Part shown: positions 38,038-48,000 of the stretch, one piece after another
Layout: each line of letters starts with the position of its first letter
Numbering within the stretch: the first letter of the stretch is position 1
From: Elmis aenea
Taxonomy: Eukaryota > Arthropoda > Insecta > Coleoptera > Elmidae
Reading direction: 5' to 3'
DNA length: 64,000 nucleotides
NCBI GenBank assembly: GCA_947652605.1
Contig: OX393578.1
Coordinates: 2,480,001 to 2,544,000, forward strand
Notes under the pieces: generated by a model
What the model saw: the letters and a program-made list of their open reading frames with translations, nothing else
Database searches by the model: none
Told to the model about the DNA's origin: nothing
Position numbers and translations under genes: made by a program

Positions 38038-38178
38038 GCTGCAGCAGTTTATGGAAGATTGCATTGACCAGATGTCCAAACGTATACTTATCTTCATGAA
38101 ACGTTGGTTGGCATGGCTGTGACACTAGAGCGAGGCCCATGAACGAACTCCAGGATTGACGAGACCGGAAAAGCACAA
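38038..38178 (+). other. Exon-like segment with acceptor and donor
   Basis: TTTTTTTGTTTCAG precedes CTGCAGCAG and AATAAG|GTCAGT closes the segment, giving a well-formed 141-bp internal exon. Composition is less AT-rich than the flanks. One frame reads LQQFMEDCIDQMSKRILIFM and continues to a stop after about 30 codons. No family recognised. It could be an exon of a noncoding RNA or of a gene whose other exons I cannot see. Confidence 0.25.
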
Positions 38179-38457
38179 TAAGGTCAGTAACTATTGTTTT
38201 GGGGCTTTTGTGGGGCTGGGAGCTGGGGTTGTCTTGGTTTTACCAGGGGTGGACTAGCGACCCATATAGTTATGATAAATTATTACCCACTAGTTTTTTT
38301 TATGAATTTCTCGAGCTTGTTTCAGAAGTAAGTGGTAAAATAATATTATATTTTTTTTAGTTTAAGTTTAAATGATCAGTAATTACTGCCCAAAACGCAA
38401 TTTGGCTTCCAAGTTCAGTCGGCCCAAGACCGGTCCTGCGGTTGAAAAAAAGTGTTG

Positions 38458-38530
38458 TACAGGGTGTTTCTTAAATATTGCAAAAAAAATCATATACAAT
38501 TTTTTCCTCAGACGTCTCCTAAATTCCACT
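38458..38530 (+). repeat. Copy 3 (truncated) of the TACAGGGTGTTTC repeat
   Basis: Begins TACAGGGTGTTTCTTAAATATTGC and retains the CAGACGTCTCCT block, then diverges. Confidence 0.7.
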
Positions 38531-40508
38531 AATAAACCAAATAAATACTCAAAAATCTCTAACAATAAATCTTTAAAACAAAATTAGACAATTACTCAAA
38601 ATGTTAATAATTTCAACAAAATATAATGTCCGAACATTGTATTATTTTCTGCATTATGTTCAAAATGCATCCCACGAATAAATTCTTAAAATAGGCAACC
38701 AACAGTATTTTAAGCTGATACCAACATAGCGAAAATACCTCTAAAGCACTGTACCCTTCAACACATTAGGTTGGCTAAAAGTTAATTTCTGCTTTATTTA
38801 ATGGCGCAGTTTCCCTCCGCCAATGAAATAGGTGCGTTATAAACAATTGCTATCGTCTATTTTTTGTGTCCGCTATTGGCTGAATTATAAAGCGGGAAAA
38901 TTATTTATATTTATATTAATTTGGAAGTTTATTAGAAGGTGAGTATTTATTATATTTGGCCCAAAACATTCTGAATACAAAAAGCTGTCGAGGAATCAAG
39001 TAAAATAGCCTTATATAATAAATATTGTATAGAATTATCGATAACTAATAATTTAATGTTATTGCAGTATAAATAAATATGTATTTTACAACTCAAGCAC
39101 CGATTTAATTTTGTTAATTTTTTTCCAAATCATATACTCTGCAAATTTTTGTTGTTCCAGTTCATTTCACATCATGAAATAGATCCAGGAAAAAAAATAG
39201 GAAAAATAAAATAATGATTCAAGTACATCAGGGAATTCAAAAACCGTGCTTGGTATGTAAATATTTTTTTAAACTATTAAATGTGCAGCAGAACAGCAAT
39301 AGCTTCGTTTTTTGAAACTGTAGTACCTGATATAAATAAGTTTAATTAAAAATCACATCTCTTTTTTTAAAGGATAAGTAGTTGTTAAATTCATTTTTAT
39401 TATACTGTATAAGCTAATTTCTTTCTTATTTATTTTAAATGTGTGTATGTGTATAAGCTTTTTTTAAAATTCAATGTTAAGATTGTAGTTAACTCCAATT
39501 TATTTTTGTATACAATTTTTATTAAGCTTTTTTATTTGTATTTTTCGTAAAAACTTATAATTTAAAAGAGTAAATCATAATTTTCTCAAACAATTAAATC
39601 TGATGTAAAAAGTGAAAGCCCAAAACTCGTAAAACAATCTTTAAAATTCATAAGATCGGCAGCAACCCTTACAACATTTGAAATAAATATTTCAAGCTTA
39701 TAAAAGCCACTAGCTAATAATTTTTGACTTTAAAACATCAATAATAACTGGCCTATCGTTACAAATTTTATTTTTGCGAACTGACGTTTTAAGAACTTAA
39801 GATATAGGAATTTTTATAAAAGTGAGAAAACCTAACCTAAAAATGTCAAACCAGTTTTCAATTTGCTGACAGATAAATTTAGAATTAATTTAATTTAGAT
39901 GATACCTGCTGTGTATTTTATGCATTAAAGATCAGTGTCATGAAAATTCATTGGAACATAAACGAAAAACTTTTTTTTTTAACTTATAATTAATGTGCAC
40001 ACTTTTTGCATTTAGTCAAATTCCTTTTTCTAATTTATTGAAATTGTGGACAACATCCGATAAAATACTAAAAATTTACATAGGGTGGTCCAGTTTAGAA
40101 ACATTTTCAGTAGATAATAATTCTAATTTAATTGAAAATCCTTTGCCTTCCATATAGGTTCATAAAACGAAATATATTTAATAAATAAAGCAAAACTAAT
40201 ACAGGTCTCGCCCTCTCTTGGCTGTAGTTTTAACTTTCTCTGTTTTGAAATGAACGTATGAACTTATTAAATGTACGTACTATCGAAGCAACGTTTTTAT
40301 GTAATGTGTTAAACAAGGATAAAGCATTGCAAGTACGCGATTTTAATTTTGAAACGTCAAGATTACCAAAAACTTGCTCAAAAAAAGACACATCTCACGA
40401 TATGACTATCTCCTTTTACCTAATAATCCCATGCCGTACAAAAGATGTACCGTAACGAGCAGTACTGGGAGTAACTAAATCACAACAAATGACGTCATAG
40501 ATTTATTA
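38531..40508. other. AT-rich intergenic, nothing recognised
   Basis: No supported feature. A lone GGGTGGTCCAG near 40,084 resembles a MITE end but has no partner. Confidence 0.35.
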
Positions 40509-40669
40509 AAAGTTTAATTTTAGCCTTAATAACAACATTTAGGGTAAAATTAAACAATACATGTCCATTCAATTCGAATAAGCGTTCAATAAATGCAAAA
40601 TGCAAAGCCCAAATTGATAGAACTTTAGCATTACCAAATACGCGCTATTTTCAACATTAAAATAACACA
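40509..40669 (+). repeat. Truncated third copy of the 475-bp repeat
   Basis: Matches the second half of copies 1 and 2 (TTTTAGCCTTAATAAC, TTCAATAAATGCAAAAT, TTTAGCATTAC.AAA.ACGCG) with many substitutions. It leads straight into the 170-bp tandem array. Confidence 0.75.
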
Positions 40670-41161
40670 TGTGTTAGTAGAAATCCAATAACAATTAAAC
40701 CATGCTATATTTATGTCTCAAATATGAATTTATAAAGTATACAGAGATAAATTAATCGACTAATGAAATAAAAATCAAAATATATCTGATTAATATTAAG
40801 TTATTAAAGATTTTGTATGTATCAGATCTGTCGAAACACATGTATCAATAGAAGAAATCCAATAAAAATTAAACAGCGCTATATTTATGTCTCAAATATG
40901 ATTCTATAAAGTATACAGTATTAACCCAATGAGAAAGAAAAAAAAATCAAAATATATCTGGTAACCATTAAGTTATAAAAGATTTTGTTTGGATCAGATC
41001 TGTCGAAACATATGTATTTGTAAAAATCCAATAAAAATTAAACGATGCTGTATTTATGTCCCAAATATGATTTTATAAGGTATACTGCACTAACTCAGTC
41101 AAAAAATGAAATAAAAACTAAAATATATCTGGTAACCATTAAGTTATTAAAGATTTTGTTA
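40670..41161 (+). repeat. Tandem array, period ~170 bp, 3 copies
   Basis: Units at about 40,670, 40,838 and 41,009 begin CACATGT or CATATGT and share AAATCCAATAA.AATTAAAC, TATTTATGTC.CAAATATGA, TATAAAGTATAC, AAAATATATCTG and TTAAGTTAT.AAAGATTTTGT, ending GGATCAGATCTGTCGAAA. They look like an old satellite. The array directly follows the truncated third 475-bp copy, so the two repeats may form one composite element. Confidence 0.85.
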
Positions 41162-42453
41162 TTGTTGAACGTAACAATCGTTTTATAAGAAGAAATAGCA
41201 ATTCAATCTTTAATTAGTTGATGATTTGTCCAACAGTCTTTTTCAAAAGTGGCCAAAATCACGGCAAAATACCCAACTAAAAACTATAAGGTTGATTGAA
41301 GGTGGTAAATACAAATTGACATAAAAAATATCGTCTAGAAATGTATCTGAATCAAAATTAAATAAAATACTGTATGAAAAAGGGGAAACAAACACAAAAA
41401 GGTTGAGAAACACTTTCCTAAAAGATTATACTTCCTGTGTTTTTTGTTGTTTTGAACAATGTATTTAACTTATAGATTTGTTGTGTAGAGAGTACCATAT
41501 TAATTAGATATTATTTTAATTATTTTATTTGGCACAATAAGGTGCAAACAACATTAAGTAATACATTTCTTTGTTACACTACAAATTGTATAATATTTAA
41601 GCTTTGATCCTATAAATTTATATTAAAATTTGCCCTATTCGTTTACATGTAAGAATAATACACACTATATTTGTTTTCTAATGCATAATCAATTTCGTCA
41701 GTCAATTTATAAATAATTCTAAATCTTCATAATCTACTGCAACCCAGCTGTGATAATAATAAACAATTGCTTTTTATTAATAATCACCTAATAAGGCTTT
41801 TGTGAATTCTAACACATTTAAAGCAATGTACTTCACAATTATTAAATCAATATTTTATTGAAAATCAATGCTTTCATTTGTAACACGCAGAGGTGAAATT
41901 TCTTGCATTTTATTTAATTACCAAGTAAAATTATTATACAATTTTCCATTATAAAAAGCATGTCTTATTTTAACTGAAAAAAGGCAATTATTTTAAAAAC
42001 CCCAGGCAATCGTAATAATTTTGTAGCAAGCTGTATAGGGTTGTCCAAATTCGATGGGATTACATGGGTATTTTGCTTATTGTTACAATAAAGGAATGAG
42101 CGATTTGCCCATGCAGTCCTATCGAATTTTTTCTTTCAGTAAAAAATGGGCATCAAAAATTTAACATGTACCTATTTACCGAAGTAGCACATTCAACAGC
42201 ACAATAAGTTGGTAAATAATAAATAATTCGGTCAGTACAATATACTACAAAGCTCTCGATATACAATGTATTTGATAAATATTATTTTACAACAAATTTT
42301 AGGACCATTTTAAACTTCTTTATGTATTAGAAAAACAAACATAATATGTATAATTATTTTTTTAAAGATTGTTTCAAAAATAACAAAAGGAGGCCAAATT
42401 TTGTACAAAAATACAAACAAATATACTTAAATATTTGATAAAACAGGTAACAT
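41162..42453. other. AT-rich intergenic, nothing recognised
   Basis: No supported feature. It ends at the 3' end of the CaaX gene. Confidence 0.4.
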
Positions 42454-42459
42454 TTTATT
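42454..42459 (-). terminator. Poly(A) signal of the CaaX gene
   Basis: AATAAA on the minus strand, about 160 bp past the stop codon at 42,620. Confidence 0.6.
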
Positions 42460-42619
42460 CCTTACGTATAAATAACAGTATGAAAATACAGATTAAAAAA
42501 TTGATATTCATTATTTCGGTGTGCAGTTAAAAAAAGTTTGATTTGTAAATTGTAAACCAATTGTTTGGCACGCATGAAAAGGTATAAAGGCCCCATACTA
42601 ATTGGTATAGAAAAACTGC

Positions 42620-44421
42620 TCACAGTATGACACAAACAGTATAAGGACAACAACCAAATCTTCTGTAAACCGGCTGGGGAGGTACTAGGTGGAGGTCTTC
42701 TTCTTCGTCCCCAGATATGCTCATTTCTTCTATACTGAAGGTGTCAGTAAGTTCTTGATTTCTTGATTCTTTTCGTGATAGTGGAAAAAAGTTCACAATA
42801 TCCTCTTCGCTATAACAGACAAACACTACATTTCTATACAATTGGATACAGAATAATCAAACGAAAATGTATTGATCAAGTAGAAATGTTACACCAGCTA
42901 TTATCTTATTATTAGTAGTGATTTTTAATTAAACTTATTAAATGGATCACTTAAATAAGACTAGGATGTATTAATTTAGGTTTTATTACTCATTAATCTA
43001 TTATTTTTCATCATGCTTAATGTATATACAGGGTGGTCCATATAGAAGGGCCACTATTGGGATCTCGTTAACGGTAAGAGCTACAAAGAAGTTTAAACTA
43101 GACAAATTGTTCCCCTTTCTGCTACCTATTCGGTGATCTTCAATGTTTTAAATAAGTTCCATGGCCCGCTAAGATAATAAACAAAAATCAAGATGGCCTT
43201 TTTTAAAAAATCGTTCATAAGTTCGTTATACTTGATGATACAAACATATTTTTGGGGAAAAAGTAAAAGATTTTTTTTTATGTACTGTAAAATGAAAACA
43301 TACATTTGTTTCAATATTGTTTAAATTCATGGCACTCTGTAGCTTCATAGGGACTTTTTGATGCTTAATTTGTTTTGAGCCTAAATATTAAAATAAATAC
43401 ATTAAACCTTATTTTACTGAAAAGAGGAAGAAAAATGCTGTTTCATGAAGTCATAACCATGGTTTCCATTTCAAAAAATGCAAGTTGGTAATTTATCTAC
43501 GAATTTAAACAATATTGAAACAAATGAATGTTTACATTTTACAGTGCGTAAAAAAATCGCCAACTGTTTCCCGAAAAATATTTTTGTACCATCACGTATA
43601 ACCGATTTAAAAAAATTGCCAATTTTGATTTTTGTTTATTATCGTACCACGGAACTTTTTTAATACATTAAAGCATTACCAAATTAGTCTTAAAGAGGGG
43701 AACAGTTTGTCCAATTTAAACTTCTTTGTAGCTCTTACCGTTAACGAGATCCCAATAGTGACGCTTCTATGTGGACCACCCTGTATATATCTCTCTATAA
43801 TGAGCAAGATATGCTCGTGAACAATTTAAAATTTGATTGCCCTGACCCTGTTCAACATTTTAAGAGTACTTTTGACTCCTTTTTTTTTGAATTTCAGAAA
43901 ACATTAGCAAGTATAGGATGACATTTCGGTTCATAAGCGGAAATGAGAAGCAAAGGCAAGGTTCAAAAATATTTAGTGAAAACTGGACCCAATATGAAAT
44001 GCATCAAAAACTTTTCACCTCCAAAAATCAAGAGGATTTTCCAAAGTAATTATACCTGTCATCTGTATCCCATTGTACCAAAGGTTGGTGGTCCCTAGCA
44101 CCAGGAATCGGCAATCTTTGAATAGGTATAAGGCCAGGAGTCGCATGATACTCTTGGTGAAGTCTTCTAGCATGTTCTATCCTGGATTCCAGTTTCCGCT
44201 GTAACTGCCGGGTCGAAGGAATGGGGGGTACTCGGGGAGGTGACCTACCACTGCTATCTGCGCTCGAACTGTCGCTTGTCTAGACAAAGAAAAAAACAAA
44301 CAAATGAAAAATGCGACAACCGCCTAGGCACACTTACAGCCAACAATCGATCATTATTTTGCATTGGCTTTGGAACTGTATCTCCATTGTGATCCCCGGA
44401 ATCTATCCCACTATCTTCCAT
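42620..44421 (-). CDS. Unrecognised 165-aa acidic protein with C-terminal CaaX box
   Basis: Three exons: 44,421-44,338, 44,279-44,056 and 42,809-42,620, all with consensus splice sites (GT donors, AG acceptors) and matching phases. The protein starts MEDSGIDSGD. It has a serine- and proline-rich segment near residues 29-50, a basic likely helical stretch (TRQLQRKLESRIEHARRLHQ, about 50-70), an acidic serine-containing segment near 135-145 (EEMSISGDEEED), and ends CCPYTVCVIL. The last four residues, CVIL, fit a prenylation box; leucine at the end favours geranylgeranylation, and the upstream CC could be palmitoylated. I do not recognise the family. It diverges from DNAI1 across a shared promoter holding an RFX site, which hints at a ciliary role (inference). 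Intron 2 carries a large palindromic MITE. Confidence 0.75.
43025..43790. mobile_element. Long palindromic MITE inside intron 2 of the CaaX gene
   Basis: Ends TATACAGGGTGGTCC and GGACCACCCTGTATA are inverted copies, extended by ATTGGGATCTCGTTAACGGTAAGAGC and its complement. The inversion continues inward imperfectly for about 300 bp per arm (AATCAAGATGGCC / CCAATTTTGATTTTT, TTTAAATTC / GAATTTAAA), leaving a loop of about 150 bp near 43,330-43,480. Flanked by TA. The terminal blocks are shared with the inner element at 45,899-46,359. Confidence 0.85.
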
Positions 44422-45015
44422 TACTATATTTTATCCACAGTGTGTTACATATTTGTTTCACAATTGCTACATATTTCGATTTAAAATAACCTAATCCACC
44501 TTGCAACAGTCTTTATGCGCTACATCTTATTTTTTGTTACTAAATAGTATAGCTAATAATAATATGTAAACAATAGGTAAAACAATTGTTACTCAGTTAT
44601 AGTACGACACATTTTTAGCACACTTAAGGTGATAGCATATCAGGGGGAACTAGATACAGCCATGTAAAATTACAACACTGGAAAATCAATAAAATGGTTC
44701 GAATACCCACTATATCACTCCAAATTCAAAATCTTACCCCATTTTAATAAAAACCATGCAATAAACGTTACATTAGTAATAAAACTACAAAGCCAACTCA
44801 CATTTAAATATTTTAATTATGAACACATAATATGAAATACACAAATTTACGTAATTACATTATCGGTAACAATTTGGGACGTTACCTAGGCAACTCACAA
44901 ATATTCTGTTGTGTCAGAATTAATTTTGTTTAGTCATACAATAAAATTGAACTTTATTGTGTATATTTCTTGTATACACACTTTTTTTTAGTAGTGCAGT
45001 CTTGTCGATTTCAAA
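44422..45015. promoter_or_regulatory. Shared divergent promoter, CaaX gene / DNAI1
   Basis: The two start codons face away from each other across 594 bp with no other gene. The RFX X-box at 44,881-44,894 is inside, nearer DNAI1. No clear TATA box was identified. Confidence 0.6.
44881..44894. promoter_or_regulatory. RFX X-box (GTTACC TA GGCAAC)
   Basis: This is an exact match to the consensus GYTRYC-N(1-3)-RRHRAC bound by RFX factors (Drosophila Rfx, C. elegans DAF-19), with both half-sites complete and a 2-bp spacer. It lies 122 bp before the DNAI1 ATG, within the usual distance for functional X-boxes in ciliary genes. It is nearly palindromic and could act in both directions. Confidence 0.8.
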
Positions 45016-48000
45016 ATGCCGCCCAGCACAGCGACACCAAAGAAGGTCCCCGCAAGTGCGAACAAATTGGTAATGTCTACAATTATTATTGTCTGAGTGT
45101 GTCATTATGACACTGCAATGATAATGTAACTTATTTATATTTTAGAGCACTTTTAGTACATGATTTTACTGTGAAATCGGGGAAGCGACCAAAATCGTAC
45201 TTCTTAAGATATTTAATGTTATATTTTTCATTTGATACTAAACTGTACACGATTTAATTTTGGAGATTACCTACAGCATAATCTTTAAGAGACCAACTAT
45301 TACATGTTTAATTCCTTGCCAAAAACAAATAAATTTGTTATGAGTCTTTTTGTAATATGGTGTTAAAGCTACGATTTAAGCGACTGCTTCTATAAATCGT
45401 GCCTATTGATTTTCTTAAACATCTCCTTCAAAAGAGAAAATTTGCAAGTAGAAATAAGCTTAATTAAAAAAATGCTTCATTAATACTTATTTATTAATGC
45501 AAATCCATATCCATAAAAAACAGAATCCAACATTTATTAATTGTTATTAAACAACATATTAGCATATTAAATTAATAACACAAGGAAAATAATATCCATC
45601 ATATATTAATAATTAATAAATAATGTATTTATGTTAATATTATCATATTTTATCAATAACCAAGGAAAAGGAAATATTCAGCATGTAATAATTATTATTA
45701 AACAACTCATTTTGTCAATGTTAAAACAGTTCATTAGTAGCAGAGAAAAAGAAAACATTTAAGAAGTAGTAATAGTTATTAAATAATGTACAGGGTGTCC
45801 CACAAGGTATGCCTTTGATAATTTTTGTATAAATCGAATGTTTAGGACTAAAAGAAACATTTTCACTAAACAATTTTTTTTTTATGTATCCATTCATATA
45901 CAGAGTGTCCCAATTATCGTGAACATCATGGGAATCTAGAGAACGGTAAGAGATAAGAAGTTGGTTAAATGGGTCAAAATGATCTTGATTGAAGAGCAAC
46001 TGTTCTATGAAAAAATCTTGAAAAAAGTTAATCGTTTTTGCGTTATTAATAAAAAACAAAACACCTCAGGTTTTTAATTTTTGCTTACGACTTGCTTATT
46101 TGAAATCACACTCAAAATATTTTTCGACATTATGGGGCACTTTTTTGCGTAGATTTGAAATTCGTCTATAAATTTTACCTATTTTCATTTGTTTTTATCA
46201 TTTTAAAATCAATTTTCTTGTTTTAAACTTTTTTTAAAGATTTTTTTCGTAGAACAGTTGCTCTTCAGTCATAGATCATTTTGACTCATTTAACCAACTT
46301 CGTATCTCTTATCGTTTACGAGATCCCCATGCTGTTCACGATAACTGGGACACCCTGTATAGTATATGTATGGATGCATTAAAAAAATTATTTTTTTGTA
46401 AAAAGTTTTCTTTTAGGTCATAAACTTTCGATTTATGCAAAAATTAGCAAAGGCATACCTTGTGGGACATCCTGTATTTATGTTATTGTTAAAACATTTT
46501 ATTATTAACAAAGAGAAATAACGTATCTAGAATAAAATGATTAGGTAATAACTGATTTGTGTAAATTTTAGCAAAGTTTATGAATATATTAACTTTGAAC
46601 TGTACGAAAATATTATTACCCATCTCTTATTCTACAAAGTATTTGACAATAGTTTGTTTCATTACAGAAACGAGCGGGAAGGTCTAGTGGTCAACGGCTC
46701 GATGCAGACGATGATTTGGATGAATGGAAAAAATCACGGCAACTTGTCAAACCAAAAGATCAGCTGGAACTCCCCGAATTTGTGAGTAAACGTTTATGCA
46801 CCGATCAGCGTTTGAATTACAAATTTTAGGAACTCAAAGAAATTGTACCCAGGATATTGGTAACGACTAATACTCAACAACCTGATAATTTGGTGGAATT
46901 TGATTGGGCAACCGGGGAATTTATTCCAATTCCATTGCCTGGAAATACTCTAGTATTATTCAACATGAAAGGAACTGTTATACATAAGGATACAGAAGAA
47001 GCCAAGAAACAAATGATCCTTTCGGGTGTTGACCGTATGTTTTTTTGTACATAAGTAGTTTTTTTTTTCTATTATTGGATGTTGGCATTAAGTAAAGTTG
47101 AAGATCGTAAATTCTTAAAATTCTCAACCCCTTTTCAAACCTTTTTGTTTCGTTTTGTTCTTCTTTCTGATGGTGAATAAATCTTCTGTTTAGGTAAATG
47201 AGTCAATTTTAAATAATACAAACTTCATGACCACAATAACCAAGTATTAATCATTCGCAGCTGCCATGTTTGATATTTCATCTGCTCCTGCGTCCCGAAG
47301 AGCTTCTTTTGCCAGTCAAGAAGAAGAAGACGATGAGGATGCTGTTTCAAGAATCGAAGAAGACGTTCACGAAGCTGATGAAGATGCAGAACCTAAGGAC
47401 GAAGAAGAGAAACCTGAAGGTGAAAAAAAAGTTGAAGAAACCAAAGCAGAAACAGAAGCTGGTGAAGGGGACGAAGAAGGCGGCGGTGGCGGTGGAGGCG
47501 GCGGGGGCGGTTCTTCAGCTGGAAAAAAACTGACAAATCAGTTCAATTTTTGCGAGAGGGCTGCACTGACCTACAACAATCCAACTCGCGTAAGTACAAA
47601 GATATTATTTTTACCTTTCCATGGTAAGGTTTTAGTTTGAAGCTGAGCTTCTCAACTTTATACTACTTTCTACAAGCTTTGTTATTACTTCTCATTTCAC
47701 TCCTTTTACCTCTGCTTTACTTCTGATTTCTTCCTTCATCCACACACATCATTCTCATCCCCTCTTTTCTTCCATTTCTATCATTGTCATACAGATACTT
47801 CTTTCACCAATCTTTCGTCATCCATCCCAGTTATATGTCCCAGCCCTCTCCTAATTATTTATCCCAGTTGTATTGTTGTCTCTACCTGTGGAATCTTCCG
47901 TTGTCCTCATCCTGTTTCTACTTGAATTTTTTTTTAAATTTCATCTATGTGCTTGTAAATTTGCTATATTGTGTCTTCACAACCATCTTGGATTTACAAG

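Noticed and set aside
43126..43663. Two facing 60-codon frames with similar peptides (ILIFVYY) on opposite strands
   Set aside because: They are the two arms of the palindromic MITE translated in opposite directions, not genes.
47270..47533. Lysine-rich frame overlapping DNAI1 exon 4
   Set aside because: It is the +1 shadow of the acidic GAA-rich coding exon.
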